A stretch of DNA of 64,000 nt, taken from positions 124,001-188,000 of the forward strand of contig JAFKKG010000019.1 in the NCBI GenBank assembly GCA_017305715.1, in the 5' to 3' direction. The notes below the pieces were generated by a model. That model searched no databases and had not been told where the DNA came from. It saw nothing but the letters and a program-made list of their open reading frames with translations. Both the position numbers and the translations under genes were made by a program. Positions 1 through 8,152 of this stretch are shown piece after piece. Source of the DNA: Hyphomicrobiales bacterium. GTDB lineage: Bacteria > Pseudomonadota > Alphaproteobacteria > Rhizobiales > Xanthobacteraceae. Each line of letters starts with the position of its first letter. The stretch's first letter is position 1.

Positions 1-1209
1 GAAATCAAGCGGTTGCTCGACGCCTATGACATCGCGATGGTGCCGACCTATGCCGCCGTCGATGCAGAGCAGGCGGTGGCTCATGCCTCGACAGTTTTCG
101 CGCAGGGCTCGACCGTCGTGCTCAAGATCATGTCGCGCGATATCGTGCACAAATCCGATGTCGGCGGCGTCGTGCTCAATCTCACCAGCGCCGAGGCGGT
201 CCGATCAGCGACCTCGGACATTCTGGCGCGGGCGAGAGCCATGCGGCCCGAGGCACGGATATCCGGCGTGATGGTGCAGGCGATGGTGCTGCGGCCGAAG
301 GCGCGCGAGCTCATCCTCGGCCTCGCCGACGATCCGACCTTTGGCACCGTCGTGGTGTTCGGCTGCGGCGGTACCGCGGTGGAAATCATCAACGACAGGG
401 CGCTGGCGCTTCCACCGCTGGATCTGCAACTGGCGCGCAGCCTCATTGAGCGCACCCGGGTCTCGCGGCTGCTGCGGGCCTATCGGGATGTGCCGGCGGT
501 GAAGGAAGATGCGGTTGCGATGGTGCTGGTCAAGCTGGCGCAGATGGCGGCCGACATTCCCGAGATCCGCGGACTGGACATCAATCCGCTGCTGGCCGAC
601 CAGGCGGGCGTGCTCGCGGTCGATGCGCGCGTCGCGGTCGGTCGGGTGGAACGGAAGTTCCGCGGTTCGGGGCCGGCCAACTTTGCCGTGCGGCCCTATC
701 CGTCGCAATGGCAGCGTCACATCGAGGTGAAGGATGGCTGGCGGGTTTTCTTGCGCCCGATCCGCCCCGAGGATGAGCCGCTGATTCACGAATTCCTGCG
801 CCATGTCACCAGCCACGATCTGCGGCTGCGGTTCTTCGCACTGATGAAGGAGTTTTCGCACGAGTTCATCGCGCGTCTGACGCAACTCGACTATGCCCGC
901 GCGATGGCCTTTGTCGCTTTCGACGAGGCTACCAACGAACTGCTGGGCGTGGTCCGGATTCACTCCGATTCGGTCTACGAGAGTGGCGAATACGCGATCC
1001 TGCTGCGATCCGACCTCAAGGGCAGAGGCCTCGGCTGGGCGTTGATGCAGATGCTCATCGAATATGCGAGGTCCGAAGGCCTCAAGTCGATCTGGGGTGA
1101 TGTCCTGGCCGAAAACACCGTCATGCTCGCCATGTGCCGCAGCCTCGGCTTCCAGGTGAAGCCGGATCCGGCAGAACACGATATCTGCAACGTCAGACTT
1201 GCGCTCTAG
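1..1209 (+). CDS. Acyl-CoA synthetase (NDP-forming) ATP-grasp part fused to a GNAT acetyltransferase, 5' truncated
   Basis: The frame is open from base 1, so the gene begins upstream of the window; only the last ~400 residues are visible. The first ~200 visible residues match the ATP-grasp subunit of NDP-forming acetate/acyl-CoA ligases: KIMSRDIVHKSDVGGV near the front and LDINPLLA at its end. The last ~150 residues form a GNAT N-acetyltransferase domain (DGWRVFLRPIRPEDEPLIHE, then the acetyl-CoA loop GRGLGWALM). Such fusions are known as protein lysine acetyltransferases of the Pat type or as bifunctional ligases; which applies here cannot be told without the N-terminus. It stands at the edge of the micro-oxic block; no FixK box is visible for it in the window. 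Confidence 0.85.
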   Translation, partial: EIKRLLDAYDIAMVPTYAAVDAEQAVAHASTVFAQGSTVVLKIMSRDIVHKSDVGGVVLNLTSAEAVRSATSDILARARAMRPEARISGVMVQAMVLRPKARELILGLADDPTFGTVVVFGCGGTAVEIINDRALALPPLDLQLARSLIERTRVSRLLRAYRDVPAVKEDAVAMVLVKLAQMAADIPEIRGLDINPLLADQAGVLAVDARVAVGRVERKFRGSGPANFAVRPYPSQWQRHIEVKDGWRVFLRPIRPEDEPLIHEFLRHVTSHDLRLRFFALMKEFSHEFIARLTQLDYARAMAFVAFDEATNELLGVVRIHSDSVYESGEYAILLRSDLKGRGLGWALMQMLIEYARSEGLKSIWGDVLAENTVMLAMCRSLGFQVKPDPAEHDICNVRLAL

Positions 1210-1225
1210 CCTCGGTGTCCGATGC

Positions 1226-1459
1226 CTATCCGGAACGGTTTGGTCGCCAGACCGCGACCCCGGATATCACCACCAGCGCCATCCCGCCAAGGCCGATCAA
1301 TTCGATCGATCTCAGGACGAAGGCGAGTTGGAGATACCATTGTGGCTGCTGCTCGATGTCTGCAACCGGTACGGCATCTGGCACTAAGGTCCGGCCAGCC
1401 AGCCAGGCTGCGCCGGCAGTGGCGGCCGATAGCAGGAAGAGCTTCAGATAGGTACGCAT
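1226..1459 (-). CDS. Small membrane protein, unknown function
   Basis: A 77-residue protein with two hydrophobic stretches: residues ~5-25, with a signal-anchor look (LKLFLLSAATAGAAWLAG), and residues ~47-70 (VLRSIELIGLGGMALVVISG). A probable two-pass inner-membrane protein. The ATG is preceded by a purine-rich GGAGACGAT stretch on the minus strand. It converges on the synthetase gene, whose stop is only 16 bp away. I do not recognise a family. Confidence 0.5.
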   Translation of the reverse strand: MRTYLKLFLLSAATAGAAWLAGRTLVPDAVPVADIEQQPQWYLQLAFVLRSIELIGLGGMALVVISGVAVWRPNRSG

Positions 1460-1523
1460 CGATCGTCTCCGTTTAGGCTTGGCTGGCGACCGTGAGCCTG
1501 GGATCAGCCACGATCAGTTCGCA

Positions 1524-1730
1524 CTAAGGATGCGACACGGCCGTCACGCCGCAGGTATGCATTTTGCCGCGCTCGTTGATCGAGACATATTCGCCGACGA
1601 CGAAGCGTTCGTCCGCAAGATTTGCCCGAACTGGCGGGGCAGGCGAGCGTTCAGCATGGGCGCGCTTGGGTTTCGACGTGTAGGTTTGCTCCCGGGATTG
1701 TGAGATCAGGCAATCGGGGCGCGCGGTGGT
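1524..1730 (-). other. Open frame without a start codon, possible gene remnant
   Basis: On the minus strand the frame is open for about 68 codons between TAA (1731-1733) and TAG (1524-1526). It reads like a real protein tail (ADERFVVGEYVSINERGKM, then HTCGVTAVSHP). No ATG, GTG or TTG lies early in this frame. It is either a small gene that lost its start through a frameshift or deletion, or a chance open frame. Nothing else is seen between 1460 and 1730. Confidence 0.3.
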
Positions 1731-1937
1731 TTAGGTAAAAACGGCTTCCTCGTGGATCGGCTCACGGCTTTCACCAATGACCCGGATCGATAGCCGGGGT
1801 CTGATATCGGGTTCCAGGCATCGCAGGTCAGCAGCCAGATATTTTGCGTACACGACGGCTTCCGAGGCCAACTCGAAGTCACGCCCAACCTGATCGCGGA
1901 TTGGAAGTCTGTCGCTTATGTCGAAATAGAAACGCAT
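1731..1937 (-). CDS. DUF6894-family small protein
   Basis: A 68-residue protein starting MRFYFDISD with a conserved-looking body (GRDFELASEAVVYAKYLAADL, then RLSIRVIGES). The FYFDI start, the acidic middle and the late beta-strand match the DUF6894 proteins common in Bradyrhizobium, whose function is unknown. The ATG is preceded by AAAAGGAGCGGCTC, a good ribosome site. A FixK-type box lies 54 bp upstream of the start, so expression at low oxygen is likely. Confidence 0.65.
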   Translation of the reverse strand: MRFYFDISDRLPIRDQVGRDFELASEAVVYAKYLAADLRCLEPDIRPRLSIRVIGESREPIHEEAVFT

Positions 1938-1990
1938 GAGCCGCTCCTTTTACCTCGGGCCCAATTGTACGCGGCGCGGCGGCCCGGCAA

Positions 1991-2004
1991 TTGATTTGCG
2001 TCAA
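1991..2004. promoter_or_regulatory. FixK/FNR box upstream of the DUF6894 gene
   Basis: TTGATTTGCGTCAA fits the FixK/FNR consensus TTGAT-N4-ATCAA with one mismatch in the outer-inner base. It is placed 54 bp before the start of the minus-strand gene at 1937. The rest of the 1938-2181 gap shows no other clear signal. Confidence 0.65.
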
Positions 2005-2181
2005 GGGAAGCGCTGACCATCGCCTGCCGTGAAGCAATTCAAATTGTCCGTCGTCACAGCACGATTGCTTGAAGAACGCGAGAAGATTCGGTCAGGTCGC
2101 ACCACCAGCGGCTATCGCAGCATTTGGCGATGCCTTCGGCGCGCGTTGCGAAGAAACATGATGCCTGGACGGTGGAGGCGG

Positions 2182-2499
2182 CTATTCCAGGGTCCTCAGA
2201 TACGACAGCAGGTCGTGTATCTGGTCGGGATCGAGCTGGAATTCGGGCATGGTCGGATGGCCGGTCTGGATGCCTTCGGCGAGCGACTCAGCCAGGGTTT
2301 CGATCGGATAGCGATTGTGCAGTATCCGGAATGGCGGTGCGATCTTGAGCGGACTTTGGCTCACCCGGTCGATGGCGTGACATCGCGCGCAATTATTGAG
2401 CGCGAAGGTCTTGCCGCGTTGCTGATCGGGCGAGGCCGCCGCAGCAGGCGTCACCACCACGAATGTCAACGCGAGAGAGCCTAATGTTCGTCCAATCAT
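2182..2499 (-). CDS. Periplasmic monohaem c-type cytochrome
   Basis: A 105-residue protein with a signal peptide (TLGSLALTFVVVTPAAAA) and one haem c motif CARCH about 20 residues into the mature chain. MPEFQLDPDQIHDLLSYLRT near the end supplies the likely axial Met and the C-terminal helix. It is the size and layout of small class I cytochromes that carry electrons in the periplasm. I start at ATG 2499; a TTG at 2520 is in frame but would put charged residues before the signal. The divergent FixK box at 2566 and the neighbouring cbb3 genes suggest an electron donor used at low oxygen, which is inference. Confidence 0.8.
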   Translation of the reverse strand: MIGRTLGSLALTFVVVTPAAAASPDQQRGKTFALNNCARCHAIDRVSQSPLKIAPPFRILHNRYPIETLAESLAEGIQTGHPTMPEFQLDPDQIHDLLSYLRTLE

Positions 2500-2565
2500 C
2501 GCAGCTCGAACTCCGGCCAATTTCCAGACACCGGACGCATCATGGAGGTTTATTCTCGGACCAAC

Positions 2566-2579
2566 TTGATCTGGATCAA
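2566..2579. promoter_or_regulatory. FixK/FNR box between cytochrome c and the FNR-type regulator
   Basis: TTGATCTGGATCAA is a perfect TTGAT-N4-ATCAA palindrome. It lies 66 bp upstream of the cytochrome start on the minus strand and 110 bp upstream of the regulator start on the plus strand, so it could serve either gene or both, including autoregulation. Confidence 0.75.
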
Positions 2580-2689
2580 CCGGCTTTCCATGGAGCCGCT
2601 AAAATGGAGCGTGTCTCAACGGGTCCTTGAGCAGCCGGCCCTCGACCGGGAGATGCAGTGGCCGTCCACCGGTCGATCGGGCAGAGACC

Positions 2690-3409
2690 ATGATCCGAAC
2701 CATCTCGCCAAATTCATTTCGCGCCAGTTTTGGTCGCTGTACGGCCTGTGCCGTCCGATCGCTCAGCATCTGCGGCGCGCTCGACGAGGCCGATCTTGCC
2801 GAATTCGAACGGATCGCCCGCCACGTTCAGCTGGCTCCCAATGAAGCGCTCTTCACCGCAGGACAGGTCGCGAGTTCCGTCCACAATCTTACTGCGGGTG
2901 TGGCGCGTCTGTACAAACTGCTGCCCGACGGGCGGCGGCAGGTGATCGGCTTTGCGTTGCCGGGAGACTTCCTCGGTACCTTGCCGTCCGACCGCTACTG
3001 CTTCTCGGCGGACGCCATCGACGCCGTTTCGGTGTGCCGTTTCCCTGCGGAGGCCTTCATGCATTTCATCGAGAAGCGGCCACACTTCCTGCTCCGGATC
3101 AATGAGTTCGCAGCGCGCGAACTGATGCTGGCGCAGGAGCAAATGCTGTTGCTGGGGCGACGCACGGCGGAAGAGAAGGTGGCGGCGTTCCTGGTCGGAT
3201 GGCGCGCACGCCTGGCACACATCGGTGACGAACGGCAAACGGTGGTTTTGCCGATGAGCCGGCAGGATATTGCTGACTATCTCGGGCTGACGATCGAGAC
3301 GGTGAGCCGTACACTGACGCGCTTCGAGCGCGAGAAGATGCTTGTTATCGTCAGCGGCGGCGTTCGCCTGCTCGACTGGACGCGGGCCGAGGCCATGGCC
3401 GCGGCGTGA
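2690..3409 (+). CDS. FNR/FixK-family transcription regulator with Fe-S cysteines
   Basis: A 239-residue Crp/Fnr-family protein. The N-terminus carries C17-X2-C20-X7-C28, and a further Cys at 116 (VSVCRFP) aligns with the fourth ligand of FNR, so a 4Fe-4S oxygen sensor is expected. A cyclic-nucleotide-like beta-roll (residues ~40-130) is followed by a long helix and a helix-turn-helix (RQDIADYLGLTIETVSRTLT). The recognition helix has the E-x2-SR pattern that reads TTGAT half-sites. I start at ATG 2690; an in-frame start at 2627 adds 21 residues unlike the family. FixK boxes lie before it and through the next 7 kb, so it may control them together with an unseen FixK2-type protein. FnrN, AadR and FixK1 are the closest named types. 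Confidence 0.88.
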   Translation: MIRTISPNSFRASFGRCTACAVRSLSICGALDEADLAEFERIARHVQLAPNEALFTAGQVASSVHNLTAGVARLYKLLPDGRRQVIGFALPGDFLGTLPSDRYCFSADAIDAVSVCRFPAEAFMHFIEKRPHFLLRINEFAARELMLAQEQMLLLGRRTAEEKVAAFLVGWRARLAHIGDERQTVVLPMSRQDIADYLGLTIETVSRTLTRFEREKMLVIVSGGVRLLDWTRAEAMAAA

Positions 3410-3438
3410 AGGCATTTTGCCTGGCACCGGCTGTTCGG

Positions 3439-3452
3439 TTGATTCAAGTCAA
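3439..3452. promoter_or_regulatory. FixK/FNR box upstream of the small membrane gene and hemN
   Basis: TTGATTCAAGTCAA matches TTGA-N6-TCAA. It lies 53 bp before the ATG at 3506 and would drive the small membrane protein and probably hemN. Confidence 0.65.
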
Positions 3453-3505
3453 AGATGATCTGCTCAGAACGGGCATTATTCCTTCATCACAAAAGGAGGT
3501 TACTC

Positions 3506-3646
3506 ATGCCCGTCGATTCGATGCTCGTTGCCGCAAGCGTAGTCCTGATGTTCGCCGTCTTTGCCGTCGTCCTGGCCTGGGGCGATGCGCAGACCCGCAC
3601 GAAGCAATTGGCCCCACAGGACAACGCGAAGCGCCGGCCGTTCTGA
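3506..3646 (+). CDS. Single-span small membrane protein
   Basis: A 46-residue protein that starts at ATG 3506 after a strong ribosome site (AAAGGAGGT, 6 bp spacing). Residues ~5-25 are one hydrophobic span (MLVAASVVLMFAVFAVVLAW), followed by a charged tail ending in KRRPF. It lies between a FixK box and hemN, 52 bp before the hemN start. Small proteins of this sort accompany cbb3 oxidase genes, but I cannot assign it to a named family. Confidence 0.6.
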   Translation: MPVDSMLVAASVVLMFAVFAVVLAWGDAQTRTKQLAPQDNAKRRPF

Positions 3647-3698
3647 TCCGAGGCCGTTCCTCGTTCAAAGTCGTCTGCCGAACTCAGAAAGTGGCGCC

Positions 3699-5033
3699 GT
3701 GAGCGATATCGTACGCCGTTACGCCCGATTGCAGGTGCCGCGATACACGTCCTATCCGACGGCCGCGGAGTTCACGCCTGCGGTAGCAAGCGCCGACCAG
3801 CGACGGTGGCTGCGGGATCTGGATACGACCGAGGCCGTTTCGGTCTATTTGCACGTGCCGTATTGCCGCGAACTCTGTTTCTATTGTGGCTGCAACACCA
3901 GGAAGGCGGTGCGGGACGACGTCATCGCGGCCTATCGCGGAGCGCTCGGATCCGAGATTGCGTTGACCTGCGACGCACTCCCGGGACCGGTTCGTATCGC
4001 CCGGCTGCACTGGGGTGGGGGAACACCCAGTATCCTGGGCGCGGAGGGACTTGCATCTGCAATGGCCGTCCTGCGCCGACATTTCGTCTTTGAGACCGGT
4101 TTCGAACACGCCATCGAGCTTGATCCGAGATATGTGACGTCGTTGCTGGCTGCGAGTCTGAACGAGCTTGGTGTCAACCGCGTCAGCCTGGGCGTGCAGG
4201 ACGTCAATCCGCTGGTTCAGGCGGCGATCGGTCGGTGGCAGCCGATGCGGGATGTCGAAGCGGCGGTGTTGCGGTTGCGGGCGGCCGGTATCGGCAATCT
4301 GAATTTCGACCTGATCTACGGCCTGCCGCTGCAAACCATCGCCTCGTTGCGCAAGACCTGCGAGACCGTTGCGATGCTCTCGCCCGATCGCATCGCCTGT
4401 TACGGTTACGCCCATATGCCGCGCCTCAAGGCCAATCAGCGGCTTATCGATGAGAAGACGCTTCCTGGCGTGGAGGAGCGTATCGACCAGGCCGATGCCA
4501 TTGCCGAGGAATTCCAGCGCCAAGGCTATCTCAGGATCGGTATCGATCATTTTGCAAGACCGGAGGATGCGCTGGCGCGGGCGGCGACGTCGGGACGGCT
4601 ACATCGCAATTTCCAGGGCTATACCGACGATGGCAGGGAAACCCTGATCGGCTTCGGCGCGTCTTCGATTTCGCGGTTCAGGGATGGCTACGTTCAAAAC
4701 GTCTCCGACGTTCCAAGCTATGTGCGTACTATTGCGGATGGCCGCCTGGCGGCGGCGCGCGGATGCCGACACGATGCCGCCGAGAAACAGCGCGCCCGCA
4801 CCATCGAAAGCTTGATGTGCGCGCTTCAAGCCGACCTCGACGTCACCGCGCCGGACATGGAGTTTGTTGAAGAGCTGGAGTTGCTGCGGCCCTTGGTCAA
4901 CGACGGCTTGGCGCGCATCGAGGGCCGGGTTGTGACCGCCACCGATGCCGGCCGGCAGGTGGTGCGGGTGATTGCGGCGGCATTCGATCCCCATACGCGC
5001 GACAATCCGGCTCGATTCAGCAAGGCCGTTTAG
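3699..5033 (+). CDS. hemN: Oxygen-independent coproporphyrinogen III oxidase
   Basis: A 444-residue radical SAM enzyme that decarboxylates coproporphyrinogen III to protoporphyrinogen IX without oxygen, a haem step needed when the cell makes cbb3 oxidase at low oxygen. The Fe-S motif C56-X3-C60-X2-C63 (CRELCFYCGC) follows the typical HemN opening (RYTSYPTAAEF). GGGTPS and the later DLIYGLPLQT, the SAM-binding and HemN-type segments, are present. Start is GTG 3699; the in-frame sequence upstream is unlike the family. The length is normal for HemN. It lies downstream of a FixK box and 500 bp upstream of the oxidase genes. Confidence 0.93.
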   Translation: MSDIVRRYARLQVPRYTSYPTAAEFTPAVASADQRRWLRDLDTTEAVSVYLHVPYCRELCFYCGCNTRKAVRDDVIAAYRGALGSEIALTCDALPGPVRIARLHWGGGTPSILGAEGLASAMAVLRRHFVFETGFEHAIELDPRYVTSLLAASLNELGVNRVSLGVQDVNPLVQAAIGRWQPMRDVEAAVLRLRAAGIGNLNFDLIYGLPLQTIASLRKTCETVAMLSPDRIACYGYAHMPRLKANQRLIDEKTLPGVEERIDQADAIAEEFQRQGYLRIGIDHFARPEDALARAATSGRLHRNFQGYTDDGRETLIGFGASSISRFRDGYVQNVSDVPSYVRTIADGRLAAARGCRHDAAEKQRARTIESLMCALQADLDVTAPDMEFVEELELLRPLVNDGLARIEGRVVTATDAGRQVVRVIAAAFDPHTRDNPARFSKAV

Positions 5034-5039
5034 TTGGGA

Positions 5040-5053
5040 TTGATTGACGTCAA
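5040..5053. promoter_or_regulatory. FixK/FNR box upstream of the 5101 gene
   Basis: TTGATTGACGTCAA matches TTGA-N6-TCAA and begins 7 bp after the hemN stop codon, 48-54 bp before the possible starts of the next gene. Confidence 0.6.
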
Positions 5054-5100
5054 GGCGGACGTCGCAGCACCGGACTTAATGGCCGTTCATCTTGTGAGGT

Positions 5101-5439
5101 GTGGACGTGCCTGTGTGTTCCGATGATATGGAAAGCCTGCGATGTAGCAGTCTGATGCGGTGGCTGATATCCGTCGTCACCGGATGCGCCCGCAGGGCCA
5201 AGCTGCGCGGCGTGACGCGGTCGGAGTTCGAGCAGATCGCGCAGGATCTCAGCCTCTCGCCCCCGGAGCTTTACGGGCTTTTGACCGGTCAGCGGCTCTC
5301 CGCCGAAGCGCTGGAACAATGCCTGGCGACGGAATTCGAAGCATCTCCACGGCTGGCGAAGCGGCTGCGTGCGATGGAACGGCAACAGCGTGCGGCCAGA
5401 ATACGGGCGTCCGTTCCGATCGGTCCCTCCTGCTGCTGA
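5101..5439 (+). CDS. Small protein of the FixK-box cluster, possibly DUF6455-like
   Basis: A protein of about 110 residues with no membrane span. The middle (SEFEQIAQDLSLSPPELYGL) resembles the helical core of DUF6455 proteins, and the C-terminal part is basic (AKRLRAMERQQRAARIRA) and ends in CC. Starts at GTG 5101 or GTG 5107 are both possible; GAGGT at 5096-5100 fits 5107 better. An ATG also exists at 5128. The FixK box at 5040 and the position between hemN and ccoN imply low-oxygen expression. The function is unknown. Confidence 0.55.
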   Translation: MDVPVCSDDMESLRCSSLMRWLISVVTGCARRAKLRGVTRSEFEQIAQDLSLSPPELYGLLTGQRLSAEALEQCLATEFEASPRLAKRLRAMERQQRAARIRASVPIGPSCC

Positions 5440-5483
5440 GTGACGGATAGATTTCCCTGCGCTCGCGCAAAATTCGCCCGAGT

Positions 5484-5497
5484 TTGACCTCGATCAA
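5484..5497. promoter_or_regulatory. FixK/FNR box of the ccoNOQP operon
   Basis: TTGACCTCGATCAA matches TTGA-N6-TCAA and lies 61 bp upstream of the ccoN start, the usual place for the box that activates fixNOQP. Confidence 0.75.
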
Positions 5498-5557
5498 TTC
5501 GATGATGCTCCAGGTGTGATCATTCGGTGCTGACCTTTGCAGAAGAGAAGCCCGCGC

Positions 5558-7207
5558 ATGAATCAGTCTCAAACCGCAAAATCGATGACACACGGCGAGG
5601 CCGGTCTGGCAGTATTCTTTGCCGCGTCCGCGTTTCTCTGCCTCTTCGCCGCGGGCAAGGCACTGGACACCGCGTTTGCCTTTCACGCGTCGCTGGCATG
5701 TGCCGCCAGCCTGTGGGCGGTCTTTGCGATCGTGAACCGGTATTACGATCGCCCCGCGACGCTGCCGCCCCGGGAGATCAATGGCCGGCCCAACTACAAT
5801 ATCGGTCCGGTCAAGTTTTCGGCCGTGATGGCGATGTTCTGGGGCATCGCCGGTTTTGCGGTCGGGCTGCTGATCGCCTCGCAGCTCGCTTGGCCCGCGC
5901 TCAATTTCGATCTGCCCTGGACCAGCTTTGGCCGCCTGCGTCCGCTGCATACGTCGGCCGTGATCTTCGCGTTCGGCGGCAACGTCCTGATCGCAACCTC
6001 GTTCTACGTCGTGCAGAAGACCTGCCGTACGCGCCTCGCGGGTGATCTGGCGCCGTGGTTCGTCGTCATCGGCTACAACTTCTTCATCCTGATCGCCGGC
6101 ACCGGATATCTGCTCGGCGTCACCCAATCCAAGGAATATGCCGAACCGGAATGGTATGCGGACCTGTGGCTGACGATCGTCTGGGTGACCTATCTGCTGG
6201 TCTTCCTGATGACCATCATCAAGCGCAAGGAACCGCACATCTTCGTCGCGAACTGGTTCTATCTCGCCTTCATCGTCACCATCGCCGTGCTGCATCTCGG
6301 AAATAACCCCGCGCTGCCAGTATCGGTATGGGGTTCGAAATCCTACATCGCCTGGGGCGGCGTGCAGGATGCCATGTTCCAGTGGTGGTACGGCCACAAC
6401 GCGGTCGGCTTCTTCCTGACCGCCGGCTTCCTTGCCATTATGTACTATTTCATTCCGAAGCGCGCCGAGCGGCCGGTCTATTCCTACCGGCTGTCGATCA
6501 TCCACTTCTGGGCGATCATCTTTCTCTACATCTGGGCCGGGCCGCACCATCTGCACTACACGGCCCTGCCGGATTGGGCGCAGACGCTCGGTATGACGTT
6601 CTCGATCATGCTCTGGATGCCGTCCTGGGGCGGCATGATCAACGGCCTCATGACGCTGTCGGGAGCCTGGGACAAGCTTCGCACGGACCCCGTGCTCCGA
6701 ATGCTCGTCGTATCGGTGGCATTCTACGGCATGGCGACCTTCGAAGGCCCGCTGATGTCGATCAAGGTGGTGAATTCCCTCAGCCACTACACCGACTGGA
6801 CGATCGGTCACGTTCATTCCGGCGCGCTCGGCTGGGTCGGTTTCGTCTCGTTCGGCGCGCTGTATTGCCTGATCCCCTGGTTGTGGGATCGCAAGGGCCT
6901 TTACAGCCTGAAACTCGTCAACTGGCACTTCTGGATCGCGACGATCGGTATCGTGCTCTACATCTCTTCGATGTGGGTCTCGGGGATCCTGCAGGGCCTG
7001 ATGTGGCGCGCCTATACGTCGCTCGGCTTCCTCGAATATTCCTTCATCGAGTCCGTCGAGGCGATGCATCCTTTCTACGCGATCCGAGCCGCGGGCGGGG
7101 CATTGTTCCTGATCGGCGCATTGATCATGGCCTATAATCTCTGGATGACGGTGCGCGTCGGCGAAGCGGAAGCGCAATCGCCCGTCGCTCTTCAGCCGGC
7201 GGAATGA
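5558..7207 (+). CDS. ccoN: cbb3-type cytochrome c oxidase subunit I
   Basis: The catalytic subunit of the high-affinity cbb3 oxidase: 549 residues, about 12 membrane spans. Histidine ligands are visible: [12 protein letters not shown] for low-spin haem b, YGHNAVGFF and GPHHLHY for CuB, and [10 protein letters not shown] for the two haems. The ATG at 5558 is chosen because the in-frame TTG at 5537 adds only polar residues, and fixN of Bradyrhizobium has this length. It is first in the ccoNOQP operon with short gaps. Confidence 0.97.
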   Translation: MNQSQTAKSMTHGEAGLAVFFAASAFLCLFAAGKALDTAFAFHASLACAASLWAVFAIVNRYYDRPATLPPREINGRPNYNIGPVKFSAVMAMFWGIAGFAVGLLIASQLAWPALNFDLPWTSFGRLRPLHTSAVIFAFGGNVLIATSFYVVQKTCRTRLAGDLAPWFVVIGYNFFILIAGTGYLLGVTQSKEYAEPEWYADLWLTIVWVTYLLVFLMTIIKRKEPHIFVANWFYLAFIVTIAVLHLGNNPALPVSVWGSKSYIAWGGVQDAMFQWWYGHNAVGFFLTAGFLAIMYYFIPKRAERPVYSYRLSIIHFWAIIFLYIWAGPHHLHYTALPDWAQTLGMTFSIMLWMPSWGGMINGLMTLSGAWDKLRTDPVLRMLVVSVAFYGMATFEGPLMSIKVVNSLSHYTDWTIGHVHSGALGWVGFVSFGALYCLIPWLWDRKGLYSLKLVNWHFWIATIGIVLYISSMWVSGILQGLMWRAYTSLGFLEYSFIESVEAMHPFYAIRAAGGALFLIGALIMAYNLWMTVRVGEAEAQSPVALQPAE

Positions 7208-7218
7208 GGAGCGACTAG

Positions 7219-7953
7219 ATGTCTTTCTGGAGCAGGCACCAGATTTTCGAGAAGAATTCCATCGTCCTGATCGGCGGAATCCTCGCAGTCATTGCGATCG
7301 GCGGCCTCGTCGAGATCACGCCGCTGTTCTATCTCAAGAGCACCATCGAAGCCGTCGACGGCGTCAGGCCGTACACGCCGCTGGAGCTGACGGGCCGCAA
7401 CGTCTACGTCCGCGAGGGTTGCTATCTCTGCCACTCGCAGATGGTTCGTCCGCTGCGCGATGAGGTTGAACGCTACGGTCACTATTCGCTCGCAGCCGAG
7501 AGCATGTACGATCATCCGTTTCAGTGGGGGTCGAAGCGTACCGGTCCGGATCTGGCGCGTGTCGGCGCCAAATATTCCGATGAATGGCATGTCACGCATC
7601 TGGTCAATCCGCGCGCGATCGTACCGCAGTCGGTGATGCCCGGTTATGCGTTCCTCGCCGAGACCGAAGTCGATGTCGCGGGCATCGCAGATCATCTGCG
7701 GGCCAGCCGCACAGTCGGAGTACCCTATTCGGACGACCAGATTGCCAACGCCGTGGCTGATCTCAAGGCGCAGGCTGACCCGGATAGCGCCGGAGCCGAC
7801 GCTTTCGCCAAGCGCTATCCCAAGGCGGTCGCCAGAAACTTCGACGGCAGGCCGGGTACGCCGACTGAGATGGACGCATTGGTCGCGTACCTGCAGATGC
7901 TGGGCACGTTGGTCGATTTCAAGCTCTACAACGAAAAAGCCAATCTTCGCTGA
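7219..7953 (+). CDS. ccoO: cbb3-type cytochrome c oxidase subunit II (monohaem)
   Basis: A 244-residue membrane-anchored cytochrome c that passes electrons from CcoP towards the CcoN core. It has one N-terminal span (residues ~15-35), the haem motif CYLCH at 68-72, and a likely axial Met in SVMPGYAFL. Eleven bp separate it from ccoN, with GAGGAG before the ATG. Confidence 0.96.
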   Translation: MSFWSRHQIFEKNSIVLIGGILAVIAIGGLVEITPLFYLKSTIEAVDGVRPYTPLELTGRNVYVREGCYLCHSQMVRPLRDEVERYGHYSLAAESMYDHPFQWGSKRTGPDLARVGAKYSDEWHVTHLVNPRAIVPQSVMPGYAFLAETEVDVAGIADHLRASRTVGVPYSDDQIANAVADLKAQADPDSAGADAFAKRYPKAVARNFDGRPGTPTEMDALVAYLQMLGTLVDFKLYNEKANLR

Positions 7954-7980
7954 GCCAACCCTTGCCGAGAAAGCAGAACG

Positions 7981-8145
7981 ATGAAAGCCATTCTAACGGT
8001 CCAGAATATCACATCGGATTTCGTCACCAGCTTCTGGACGCCGCTCTTTGTCGCAATCTTCGTTGCGATCGTGACCTACGCGCTCTGGCCGCGCAACAAG
8101 GCGGCGTTCGACGAGGCGGCAAGAATGCCGTTGCGGGAGGAGTGA
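7981..8145 (+). CDS. ccoQ: cbb3-type oxidase small subunit
   Basis: A 54-residue protein starting MKAILTVQNITSDF with one membrane span (residues ~18-36) and a charged C-terminus (LWPRNKAAFDEAARM). Size, the W-P-x-N-K turn after the span and position between ccoO and ccoP identify it. CcoQ stabilises the assembled oxidase. The gap to ccoO is 27 bp and to ccoP 7 bp. Confidence 0.93.
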   Translation: MKAILTVQNITSDFVTSFWTPLFVAIFVAIVTYALWPRNKAAFDEAARMPLREE

Positions 8146-8152
8146 CGGGATC

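Noticed and set aside
205-1179. Long open frame antisense to the synthetase gene
   Set aside because: GC-rich codon shadow; the plus strand has clear ATP-grasp and GNAT motifs.
2029-2484. Plus-strand frame opposite the cytochrome c gene
   Set aside because: No motif; the minus strand encodes a signal peptide and CARCH haem site.
5249-7177. A 642-codon minus-strand frame across ccoN
   Set aside because: It is rich in Arg, Asp, His and Gln with no domain; ccoN on the plus strand is unmistakable.
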